29,461 bases of DNA from JAABTH01 sp964390725 (lineage in GTDB: Bacteria; Bacillota; Dethiobacteria; DTU022), in NCBI GenBank assembly GCA_964390725.1, contig CAYMIW010000036.1, positions 1 through 29,461 on the forward strand. Direction: 5' to 3'. Positions 23,027 to 29,461 of the stretch are shown piece after piece. A program made the position numbers and the translations under genes. Within the stretch, counting starts at the first letter, position 1; each line of letters opens with the position of its first letter. The notes under the pieces were generated by a model that did not search any database, was not told the origin of the DNA, and was given only the letters and a program-made list of their open reading frames with translations.

Positions 23027-24112
23027 ATGAAGGTTTCTTATGGGCACATGGGCACATTGACTCCGATTATGGAAATGATCCTCGAAGACCTGGGGCATGA
23101 ATCGATTACTCCCGATCGCCCAACCCGCAAGACACTTGCTCTCGGGGCCAAGTACGCGCCTGAATTCGCCTGCATCCCTTTTAAGATTGTATTGGGAACA
23201 TATCTTGAATGCCTGGAGCGCGGTGCTGATACCCTGGCCAGCGGGGGTGGGTACGGTCCCTGTCGAGCCGGTTTATATGGAGAGATGCACGGCCGTATAT
23301 TACGGGATATAGGTTATCAGTTCGATACAATATTCTTCTGGCCTCCGTTGAAAAAACCGTTTCACTTTTATCGACAGATGAAAAAATTAAAAGGCAGGAA
23401 TTCGTGGAGGCAGTTGTGGAAAGCCATTAAAAAGGCATATATCAAGCTATCTTACCTGGATGACCTCGAAGTGCTGACCCAGGATATCCGTCCCCGCGAA
23501 TATAAAAAAGGCAGTGCTTCAAAAGCTTTTGATCAGGCTATGAAGATGTTGCGTAAGGCAAAAACTATCCCTGAAATCAGGGAAGTTGGTGAAGAAGCCA
23601 AATCGCTGCTACAGCAAATCCCGGTTGATGAAAACTGTCAGCCTTTAAAAGTTGGCATAATCGGAGAAATATATGTTCAACTCGAACCATTTGCTAATTT
23701 TTTCCTGGAAGAGCAGCTGGGTCATATGGGGGTCCAGGTGCGCAGGAGTATATACCTGACCAGCTACACGCGCCACGATGTTCTTTCTACAAAAGGAGAT
23801 ATGGGCAGTCGCAGTTTGGCACTTCCTTACCTGGGTCAGAAGGTAGGTGGACACGGGCAGAACAGTGTCGGTGATATTATTCGTTACGCTCAGAAAGGTT
23901 ACAACGGTGTAGTCCAGCTGGCTCCTTTTTCGTGTATACCGGAAATTGTAGCTAAGAGTTTTGTCCCCAGGCTGAGTAAAGATCACGGTATTCCTGTTCT
24001 AACCCTTTTCATAGATGAACAGACCGGGGCAGCCGGCATTCAAACCAGGCTGGAGGCATTTGTAGATCTGATGGAACAGCGCCGCAATCGTAAAGTTGAT
24101 ATTGGCGCCTGA
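23027..24112 (+). CDS. DUF2229-like CoA-dehydratase-activase-related protein (second copy)
   Basis: A 361-residue protein related to the one at 13049 and to 2-hydroxyacyl-CoA dehydratase-type subunits. Cysteines that may bind an Fe-S cluster are C49 (FACIPFK), C62, C79 (GGGYGPCRAGLYGEM) and C303 (APFSCIPEI). C49 aligns with C56 of the first copy. The C-terminal block FIDEQTGAAGIQTRLEAFVDLM matches the first copy closely. A basic, helical insert (about 108-180) is distinctive. The ATG at 23027 has GGAGGTG at 6-base spacing; an ATG at 23012 overlaps that site. With the activase at 14070 it would complete a three-part redox enzyme, though it lies 8 kb away. Confidence 0.8.
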   Translation: MKVSYGHMGTLTPIMEMILEDLGHESITPDRPTRKTLALGAKYAPEFACIPFKIVLGTYLECLERGADTLASGGGYGPCRAGLYGEMHGRILRDIGYQFDTIFFWPPLKKPFHFYRQMKKLKGRNSWRQLWKAIKKAYIKLSYLDDLEVLTQDIRPREYKKGSASKAFDQAMKMLRKAKTIPEIREVGEEAKSLLQQIPVDENCQPLKVGIIGEIYVQLEPFANFFLEEQLGHMGVQVRRSIYLTSYTRHDVLSTKGDMGSRSLALPYLGQKVGGHGQNSVGDIIRYAQKGYNGVVQLAPFSCIPEIVAKSFVPRLSKDHGIPVLTLFIDEQTGAAGIQTRLEAFVDLMEQRRNRKVDIGA

Positions 24113-24207
24113 AGTGTTGTAATAACTATAGCTGTAATTAATTGTTCCAGCCGATTTTACTCACAACCGGCGAAGCTATTTTTTTGGTCACCGTTAATAA
24201 GTATTTG

Positions 24208-24236
24208 AGGGGCGCGGGTTGCCGCGCTCTTTGTTA
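24208..24236 (+). terminator. Rho-independent terminator upstream of dusB
   Basis: AGGGGCGCGG (24208-24217) pairs with CCGCGCTCTT (24222-24231), ten pairs including two G-T, over a GTTG loop, followed by TGTTAT. It follows the second DUF2229-like gene and lies inside the open frame extending upstream of dusB, which argues for the shorter dusB start. Confidence 0.7.
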
Positions 24237-24282
24237 TCTAACCTATCATTGCAGGCAGGTGTTCAAACTGGGTTGCAGCAAC

Positions 24283-25260
24283 TTGTTATTAAAAATCGGT
24301 TCTGAAACAATTGAGCCGGGTTTGGTGCTGGCGCCTATGGCAGGTATTACCAGTCAGCCTTTTCGGATTTTAGCCAGGGAGCAGGGTTGTCGGCTTGTAA
24401 TATCGGAAATGATCAGCGCCAAAGGGTTAATGTATAAAAACGATCGCAATTGTTCGCTGCTTTATTTCACTGAAGAAGAAAAACCCCTTGGACTGCAGAT
24501 TTTTGGCAGTGAACCTGATATCCTGGCCTCGGCAGCAGCCCGCCTGGAAAATATGAACCCCGATTTTATTGACCTTAACATGGGTTGCCCGACCAGAAAG
24601 GTTATAAAAAACGGAGATGGTGGGGCGTTGTTGCGTGATCCGGTGCTGTGCAGTAAAATTTTTCAGGCTGTTACAAAAGCGGTCAGTTGTCCGGTTACGG
24701 TCAAGCTGCGTAAAGGGTGGGATGAAAAGGCAGTGACTGCGCCTGAGATTGCCTCCCGGGCAGAAGCCGCCGGTATTGCTGCTATAACTGTGCATGGGCG
24801 GACAGTGGCCCAGGGGTACAGCGGAAAAGCCGATTGGGATATTATTGCCAGGGTGAAAGAATCAGTAAGAATTCCTGTTATCGGCAATGGTGATATTGTT
24901 TCGGCTGCCGATGCCCTGGCTATGATCGATAAATGCTCTTGCGACGGGGTGATGATCGGTCGGGCTGCCCGCGGGAATCCGTGGATTTTTGCCGAAGTGC
25001 TGGCTGCAATCCAGGGCAGGCCACTTCCGCCAAAACCAACGGGGAGAGAAATTATCGACATGATGCTCAGGCATTTTAAGCTGCTTGAGCAGTTAAAAGG
25101 CGAAAAGGTAGCTTCCCGCGAAATGCGCCGTCACAGCTCTTGGTACATAAAAGGCTTAAGCGGGGCAGCCTCTGCGCGGCAGAAGCTGATCAGGGCAAAA
25201 AGCTTTGTTGAAACTGAAGAAATATTGGATGAACTTTTTATTAACCGGGGTAAAGCCTGA
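24283..25260 (+). CDS. dusB: tRNA-dihydrouridine synthase (DusB type)
   Basis: This FMN-dependent enzyme reduces uridines in the tRNA D loop to dihydrouridine. The 325 residues show the N-terminal KIGSETIEPGLVLAPMAGIT (4-23), the catalytic cysteine in LNMGCPTRKVIKNGDGGALL (C102), VTVKLRKGWD, ITVHGRTVAQGYSGKADW and the FMN-phosphate motifs PVIGNGDI and GVMIGRAARGNPW. The frame is open back to 24142, but the terminator at 24208 and family length favour the TTG at 24283. No strong ribosome binding site is visible, so the start is uncertain; a GTG at 24259 is an alternative. DusB-like genes near greA and lysS are common in Clostridia. Confidence 0.9.
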   Translation: MLLKIGSETIEPGLVLAPMAGITSQPFRILAREQGCRLVISEMISAKGLMYKNDRNCSLLYFTEEEKPLGLQIFGSEPDILASAAARLENMNPDFIDLNMGCPTRKVIKNGDGGALLRDPVLCSKIFQAVTKAVSCPVTVKLRKGWDEKAVTAPEIASRAEAAGIAAITVHGRTVAQGYSGKADWDIIARVKESVRIPVIGNGDIVSAADALAMIDKCSCDGVMIGRAARGNPWIFAEVLAAIQGRPLPPKPTGREIIDMMLRHFKLLEQLKGEKVASREMRRHSSWYIKGLSGAASARQKLIRAKSFVETEEILDELFINRGKA

Positions 25261-25287
25261 TCTGTTGCCACCTGGATAAGTAAGTGC

Positions 25288-25332
25288 TAAAATAGTCATG
25301 AGCACAATACTGTGCACAGCATGATTATTTTA
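25288..25332 (+). terminator. Long hairpin terminator after dusB
   Basis: A 13-bp outer stem, TAAAATAGTCATG (25288-25300) with CATGATTATTTTA (25320-25332), encloses an inner stem GCACA/TGTGC with a four-base loop. The A-rich left and T-rich right strands fit a bidirectional terminator. Confidence 0.65.
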
Positions 25333-25395
25333 AATATGCCCCGGGGTGGGACTTAATCATTGAAAACAGATAGAATCTTTAGGATTGGAGAAAAA

Positions 25396-25896
25396 ATGAT
25401 CAGCCTTAATAAGGCAGTTCGTGTAGTTGAAAATACACTTGAACTGCGGGAGAAAGGCTCTTCCCAGCAGGAAGCGGCGAAAAAACTTCACCTCGATCGA
25501 AGCTTTATATCACGCCTGGAGGCAATCGGAGAAATTCGTAAGGGTAACCGGGTTGCTGTAATAGGGTTTCCCCTGTCCAACAATGATCAGCTTGCTGAAA
25601 TTTGTCGTGAATACGGGCTTGATTTTTACCTGTTGCTTAATAATGAGCAGCGCTGGGAACTGGTTCAGAATAAGCAGGCGCTTGATTTTTTTAACACCGC
25701 TCTTGACCTGGTTACACGGTTACGTGAATTTGATACCCTGATCATGATTACATCAGAAAAATGGTATCGGCTTGCCGAAGCTTTGCTTGATCTGCAGATA
25801 ATACAGATAGATTTAGGTGCAACCCCGATTGAAAGTGATCGGACAATAGATCCGCTGCTGCTGAGGAATACAATCGAACAGGTTTTTTCACGATAG
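25396..25896 (+). CDS. HTH protein paired with the 'quinate dehydrogenase'-labelled gene
   Basis: A 166-residue protein with an N-terminal helix-turn-helix (about 18-48: KGSSQQEAAKKLHLDRSFIS, RLEAIGEIRKG) and a C-terminal alpha/beta domain (IGFPLSNNDQLAEICREYGL, FDTLIMITSEKWYRL). The second domain may sense a ligand; none is evident. The ATG at 25396 has TTGGAG 6 bases upstream and gives the start ISLNKAVRVVENTLELREKG; a TTG at 25360 is also open. It ends 20 bases before its partner gene, and I recall this pair next to greA/lysS in other Clostridia. Regulatory function is inferred from the HTH. Confidence 0.75.
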   Translation: MISLNKAVRVVENTLELREKGSSQQEAAKKLHLDRSFISRLEAIGEIRKGNRVAVIGFPLSNNDQLAEICREYGLDFYLLLNNEQRWELVQNKQALDFFNTALDLVTRLREFDTLIMITSEKWYRLAEALLDLQIIQIDLGATPIESDRTIDPLLLRNTIEQVFSR

Positions 25897-25916
25897 CGAA
25901 AGGAGCGCGTATAAAT

Positions 25917-26813
25917 TTGAAACGGGTAGTTGGCATCAGCCTTGGTTCATCAAAAAGAAATCATGAAGTTAAAGTAGAACTTCTTGGACAGGAATATCGA
26001 ATTGAGCGAATCGGTACAGACGGGAACATGGATAGAATGGTTGAAATTATCAAGGAGCTTGACGGCAAGGTTGATGCCTTCGGTCTTGGAGGGATGGATC
26101 TATATATATATGCTGTTGATCGGCGTTATTCTTTTCGTGATGCGAAAAGAATAGTTAAAGCTGCCCAGAAAACACCGATTGTCGATGGTTCAGGATTAAA
26201 AAATACTCTCGAAAGACGGTCTATTGAGTATGTGGCCTGCAATACTGATATTTTTGATAAACCACGAAAAGTTCTGCTGATGAGTGCGATGGATCGACTC
26301 GGTATGGCCCAGGCCCTTGAAGCAGCAGGTGGAATCATGACCTACGGAGATTTTCCATATACAATTGGGATACCTTTACCTTTGAAGTCACTTAAAACGC
26401 TGGCTTTTGCTGCCCGGCTCCTTGCTCCCCTGGTTTGTCAGCTCCCTTTTCAAATGATTTACCCGACCGGTGATAAGCAATCGGAAAACAAGCCTCGTTT
26501 TAAACGTTATTTCCTGGAGAACGAGGTAATTGCCGGGGATTTTCATTTTATTCACCGTTATATGCCGGAAGAACTGCCCGGTAAGATAATTGTGACCAAC
26601 ACGGTAACAGCATCTGATGTTGACTTTCTCCGGGAGAGAGGATTAAAAACCCTAATAACCACAACCCCGGAAATGAACGGCCGCTCTTTTGGTACTAACG
26701 TTATGGAAGCGCTCCTGGTTTGCATGGCCGATGGTGATCATGAGTTAAGTGAAGAGCAATATAATATGTTGCTTAAAGAACTTGATCTTAAGCCGAGGAT
26801 ACTGGAATTATAA
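25917..26813 (+). CDS. Conserved protein often labelled quinate 5-dehydrogenase
   Basis: A 298-residue protein beginning KRVVGISLGSSKRNHEV. Homologs in Clostridia are, as I recall, annotated quinate 5-dehydrogenase, but I do not see the glycine-rich GxGGxxxA nucleotide loop expected of a shikimate/quinate dehydrogenase. Conserved-looking blocks are VDAFGLGGMDLYIY, TPIVDGSGLKNTLERR, DFPYTIGIPLPLKS, TNTVTASDVDFLRERG and TTTPEMNGRSFGTNVMEALL. The TTG start follows AAAGGAG by 11 bases. It is co-transcribed with the HTH gene. I would treat its function as unknown; the redox label rests on database annotation only. Confidence 0.7.
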   Translation: MKRVVGISLGSSKRNHEVKVELLGQEYRIERIGTDGNMDRMVEIIKELDGKVDAFGLGGMDLYIYAVDRRYSFRDAKRIVKAAQKTPIVDGSGLKNTLERRSIEYVACNTDIFDKPRKVLLMSAMDRLGMAQALEAAGGIMTYGDFPYTIGIPLPLKSLKTLAFAARLLAPLVCQLPFQMIYPTGDKQSENKPRFKRYFLENEVIAGDFHFIHRYMPEELPGKIIVTNTVTASDVDFLRERGLKTLITTTPEMNGRSFGTNVMEALLVCMADGDHELSEEQYNMLLKELDLKPRILEL

Positions 26814-26919
26814 TTTAAGCATTTCTAAGCGACGTTTACACTACTCCATGATGATATATCCCCTGAACATTTTCAGGGTGACACTATTACCGGGTAAATA
26901 CAGGGTGAAACAGCATTTC

Positions 26920-26948
26920 TTGACATTGCCAGGCAGAAAACTTATAAT
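26920..26948 (+). promoter_or_regulatory. Perfect-consensus sigma-A promoter of greA-lysS
   Basis: TTGACA (26920-26925), 17 bases, TATAAT (26943-26948). Transcription would begin near 26955, giving a leader of about 175 bases before greA. A small hairpin, CCCTGAA (26860-26866)/TTCAGGG (26871-26877), lies just upstream and may end the previous operon. Confidence 0.85.
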
Positions 26949-26975
26949 ATATCAAAATTTAAGTTCGACAAAAAA

Positions 26976-27045
26976 AGTGTCAGGATCAGCTTGACACTAT
27001 CTCTTTATCTGATCAGGCTTCGTTGCTGGATGAAGCCGTTCTTTA
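26976..27045 (+). promoter_or_regulatory. Structured greA leader with pseudoknot potential and attenuator-like hairpin
   Basis: Stem 1 is AGTGTCA (26976-26982) with TGACACT (26992-26998). Its loop contains GATCAG (26984-26989), which can pair with CTGATC at 27009-27014, forming an H-type pseudoknot or an alternative stem. Next, GGCTTC (27016-27021) pairs with GAAGCC (27032-27037), followed by GTTCTTTATTTTG, as in a terminator. No known riboswitch was recognised. Confidence 0.4.
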
Positions 27046-27128
27046 TTTTGTCAACTCAGACATAATAAATAATGTGAGAAATGTGATAAGATTATCGAAT
27101 ATGTATATTGGCAGGGAGGTATTAGTAA

Positions 27129-27602
27129 ATGGATAACAGTGAACTGTTATTGACAAAAGACGGACTGGAAAAACTGGAAAACGAATTAAACCATCTGCGG
27201 ACGGTTAAACGCAAAGAGGTTGCTGCCAGGATCAAAGAAGCCATTTCATTTGGTGATATTACCGATAATTCGGAATATGAAGATGCGAAAAATGAACAGG
27301 CTTTTATAGAGGGCAGGATAATTACTCTCGAAAAGATGCTGCGCAGGGCCAGGCTTCTTGAAAAGGAAGATAACGCTGATTGCAACGTTACGCTTGGCTC
27401 AACAGTTATACTGCGAGATATAGATCATAATAAAGATTACGAATATACAATAGTGAGCACTGCGGAAGCCGATCCGACGGAGAAGAAAATTTCCAATGAA
27501 TCTCCTGTAGGCAAAGCTATTTTGGGGTTTTCGGTCGGAGACCAGGTCGAGGTAAAAGTCCCGGCAGGTACTTTTAAATACCGGATTGAATCGATTAGTT
27601 AA
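27129..27602 (+). CDS. greA: Transcription elongation factor GreA
   Basis: GreA binds the RNA polymerase secondary channel and stimulates cleavage of backtracked transcripts. The 157 residues give the N-terminal coiled coil (about 1-75) and the C-terminal FKBP-like domain (about 80-157; PVGKAILGFSVGDQVEVKVP). The catalytic tip reads FGDITDNSEY (41-50): the first acidic residue (D43) matches the canonical Asp, while the second position is Asp (D46) where many GreA proteins have Glu. GGGAGGT lies 9 bases before the ATG. It is followed 34 bases later by lysS, and the two probably share the promoter at 26920. Confidence 0.95.
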   Translation: MDNSELLLTKDGLEKLENELNHLRTVKRKEVAARIKEAISFGDITDNSEYEDAKNEQAFIEGRIITLEKMLRRARLLEKEDNADCNVTLGSTVILRDIDHNKDYEYTIVSTAEADPTEKKISNESPVGKAILGFSVGDQVEVKVPAGTFKYRIESIS

Positions 27603-27636
27603 TTTATAGCAAAGAAATAGTTTTGGAGGGTGAAAA

Positions 27637-29118
27637 ATGGATCAGGAACAGCAGCAGCTGCATGAACTGTTACAGGTCAGGCGACGTAAAATGGAAGCGT
27701 TAAAAGAAAATGGAATAGAACCCTTCGGTAAAAAATTTGAAGCAGATCATTATTCTACTGACGTAATCGAAAACTTTGAACAGCTTGAAGGTAAAAAGGT
27801 AACCATCGCCGGTCGTTTGGTTTCTATCCGTTCACATGGTAAAGCTGCTTTCGCCCACCTTCAGGATTACAAGGGGCAGGTGCAGATATATATTCGCCAG
27901 GATCAAGTTGGCCCTGAAAAGTATGAGATCTATGATCTTGTTGATATCGGGGATTTTATCGGTGTAGCTGGTGAAGTTTTTCGTACCCGCAAAGGTGAAG
28001 TTACCGTACAGGTTGATGATTTTTCTTACCTGGTTAAAGCCCTGCGGCCCCTGCCTGAAAAATGGCACGGTCTCAAGGATGTTGAGCTGCGTTATCGCCA
28101 ACGTTACGTTGATATGATTGTAAACAAGGAAGTCAGGGATACTTTTATAAAAAGAAGTAAGATGATTTCCACCATGCGCGATATATTAAACGGTTGGGGT
28201 TTCCTGGAAGTAGAGACCCCTATAATGCAGACAATAGCCGGTGGTGCCCTGGCCCGTCCCTTTGTAACCCATCACAATGCCCTTGATATAAAGCTTTACC
28301 TGCGTATCGCGACCGAACTGCATCTTAAGCGACTGCTGGTTGGCGGGCTTGACAAGGTTTATGAAATAGGACGCATCTTTCGTAATGAAGGCATCTCCAC
28401 TATTCATAACCCGGAATTTACCTCGGTAGAAATATACCAGAATTATGCCGATTATGAAGACATGATGTGGATTACAGAGAATTTAGTTTTCCAGATAGCC
28501 GAGAAAGTCCTCGGTAGTGGCAAAATCACTTTTCAGGGGAAAGAACTTGATCTTACCCCTCCCTGGCCCCGTGAATCAATGATAGAAATTGTGCGTAAAT
28601 ATTCCGGAGTTGATTTTTCTGAGATATCCGATGACCAGGCTGCATTTGAGGCGGCTCGCAAGGCTGGCCTGGATCCTGATAAGGGTTTGCCATGGGGCGA
28701 GATATTATACATGTTTTTCGAAGAATTTTGCGAAGAGCAACTGCTATCGCCCATATTCGTAACCGGTTTCCCGGTAGAGGTTTCGCCGCTGGCAAAAAAA
28801 ATGCCTGATGATCCGCGCCTGACTTTGAGGTTTGAATCTTTCATTGCCGGGTGGGAAATTGCCAATGCTTTTACAGAGCTTAATGATCCGATTGATCAAC
28901 GTGAGCGTTTTGAACAGCAGTTGAGCAAGAGAGAAGCCGGCGATGATGAGGCTCACGTGATGGATGAAGATTTTATCAATGCTCTTGAATATGGCATGCC
29001 TCCGGCCGGTGGGCTGGGTATAGGTATAGATAGGATGATTATGCTTTTAACCGATAATATATCAATTCGTGATGTAATCCTTTTCCCTACCCTGAAGCCG
29101 AAACCGTTCAGTGATTAG
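27637..29118 (+). CDS. lysS: Lysyl-tRNA synthetase, class II
   Basis: This enzyme charges tRNA-Lys with lysine using ATP. The 493 residues contain the N-terminal OB-fold anticodon domain (about 54-135: VTIAGRLVSIRSHGKAAFAH) and the class II catalytic core, with motif 2 at 248-265 (FRNEGISTIHNPEFTSVE) and motif 3 near 458-467 (GGLGIGIDRM). Length matches bacterial LysS. TTGGAGGGTG precedes the ATG. It stands last before the rRNA operon, an arrangement common in Firmicutes. I see no convincing terminator after it in 29119-29180. Confidence 0.96.
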   Translation: MDQEQQQLHELLQVRRRKMEALKENGIEPFGKKFEADHYSTDVIENFEQLEGKKVTIAGRLVSIRSHGKAAFAHLQDYKGQVQIYIRQDQVGPEKYEIYDLVDIGDFIGVAGEVFRTRKGEVTVQVDDFSYLVKALRPLPEKWHGLKDVELRYRQRYVDMIVNKEVRDTFIKRSKMISTMRDILNGWGFLEVETPIMQTIAGGALARPFVTHHNALDIKLYLRIATELHLKRLLVGGLDKVYEIGRIFRNEGISTIHNPEFTSVEIYQNYADYEDMMWITENLVFQIAEKVLGSGKITFQGKELDLTPPWPRESMIEIVRKYSGVDFSEISDDQAAFEAARKAGLDPDKGLPWGEILYMFFEEFCEEQLLSPIFVTGFPVEVSPLAKKMPDDPRLTLRFESFIAGWEIANAFTELNDPIDQRERFEQQLSKREAGDDEAHVMDEDFINALEYGMPPAGGLGIGIDRMIMLLTDNISIRDVILFPTLKPKPFSD

Positions 29119-29189
29119 CAGAATTAGCGCCAGTAGTTCGTCTCATCTTCTCGGTGAAAAAATATTTATGATAAATTGTTAAAAAGTGT

Positions 29190-29218
29190 TTGACATGTTT
29201 TATGAACCGTGCTATTAT
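29190..29218 (+). promoter_or_regulatory. rRNA operon promoter
   Basis: TTGACA (29190-29195) and TATTAT (29213-29218) are 17 bases apart, preceded by an A/T-rich stretch (about 29155-29187) that could serve as an UP element. Confidence 0.85.
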
Positions 29219-29240
29219 ACAAAGGTCGTGCTCGTCCGGT

Positions 29241-29270
29241 AGGGGCAGTGAGATTGAATAACTGCTCCCT
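29241..29270 (+). other. Hairpin in the rRNA leader
   Basis: AGGGGCAGT (29241-29249) pairs with ACTGC-T-CCCT (29261-29270), nine pairs with one bulged T. It lies shortly after the promoter and has no strong T tract, so it is a leader structure rather than a terminator. Confidence 0.45.
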
Positions 29271-29319
29271 CTCTATGAAAAGGAAACATTACGGACTAAA
29301 ACGGCATCACACATCAACC

Positions 29320-29335
29320 TGTTCTTTGAAAACTG
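29320..29335 (+). promoter_or_regulatory. boxA-like antitermination element of the rRNA leader
   Basis: TGTTCTTTGAAAACTG resembles the boxA sequence (consensus near TGYTCTTTRAAAA) bound by NusB/S10 in rRNA leaders. The position between the promoter and 16S rRNA is as expected. Confidence 0.7.
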
Positions 29336-29345
29336 AGTGAGGAAG

Positions 29346-29367
29346 GGTCTCTTGAAGCAGAGAGACC
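29346..29367 (+). other. Hairpin in the rRNA leader, possible processing stem
   Basis: GGTCTCT (29346-29352) pairs with AGAGACC (29361-29367) over an 8-base loop. It lies after boxA and before the 16S 5' end. Confidence 0.45.
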
Positions 29368-29384
29368 TTGTGATCAGTGATTGG

Positions 29385-29414
29385 AAATGAGCTTAAAGGA
29401 TTAAATGAGCTTAA
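29385..29414 (+). repeat. Direct repeat AAATGAGCTTAA before 16S rRNA
   Basis: AAATGAGCTTAA occurs at 29385-29396 and again at 29403-29414, an 18-base period. It lies just upstream of the mature 16S start, where processing signals occur. Confidence 0.6.
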
Positions 29415-29430
29415 GAGTTTGTAGAGATAT

Positions 29431-29461
29431 AAACTGGAGAGTTTGATCCTGGCTCAGGACG
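29431..29461 (+). rRNA. 16S ribosomal RNA, 5' end (partial)
   Basis: The conserved 5' sequence AGAGTTTGATCCTGGCTCAG begins at 29438, equal to E. coli position 8, so the mature start is near 29431. The gene is cut by the window edge after 31 bases. Confidence 0.97.

Noticed and set aside
26749..26994. Open frame running out of the 3' end of the 'quinate dehydrogenase' gene into the greA promoter
   Set aside because: It overlaps a real gene in another frame, spans the promoter and has no ribosome binding site.

Overview
The window looks like chromosomal core sequence from an anaerobic member of the Firmicutes, most likely class Clostridia. The evidence is strong AGGAGG-type ribosome binding sites, several TTG and GTG starts, sigma-A promoters of TTGACA-N17-TATAAT type, lysine synthesis by the diaminopimelate aminotransferase (DapL) route, a 2-hydroxyacyl-CoA dehydratase-type activase, and a dusB/greA/lysS group leading into an rRNA operon. 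I cannot name a genus. I saw no phage, IS element or CRISPR array.

Layout. 1-30: 5' tip of a minus-strand gene. 246-1009: IscU/NifU-like scaffold and a zinc-finger winged-helix protein. 1031-2978 (minus): DUF3786-like protein and an MFS transporter. 3127-8201: dapB-dapA-dapL-lysA followed by a TspO-like membrane protein, closed by a bidirectional terminator. 8355-8828 (minus): DUF937-like protein. 9041-10216: ArsP/DUF318-like permease facing a minus-strand arsR-thioredoxin-CMD operon (10348-11256). 11384-12482 (minus): YgbA-like protein, acyl-CoA thioesterase and tRNA-Pro(CGG). 12695-12915: two overlapping tiny membrane-protein genes not recognised as any family.

13049-24109 is the most distinctive part. 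It holds a DUF2229-like protein, a BadF/HgdC-type ATPase activase, an M24 peptidase, a lipoprotein-based ABC importer of sugar/nucleoside type (binding protein, double ATPase, two permeases), an M20 peptidase and a second DUF2229-like protein. The activase and the two DUF2229-like proteins resemble separate pieces of large fused activase proteins. The gene order suggests, but does not prove, uptake and hydrolysis of a small amide or peptide linked to ATP-driven low-potential electron transfer.

24283-29118: dusB, a HTH protein with a partner usually labelled quinate 5-dehydrogenase, greA behind a structured leader, and lysS. 29190-29461: rRNA promoter, leader with a boxA-like element, and the first bases of 16S rRNA, cut by the window edge.

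The lysine genes cover HTPA synthase, HTPA reductase, LL-DAP aminotransferase and DAP decarboxylase. Aspartokinase, asd and dapF are not in the window. Most start codons were placed by ribosome binding site spacing, so several genes are shorter than their longest open frame.
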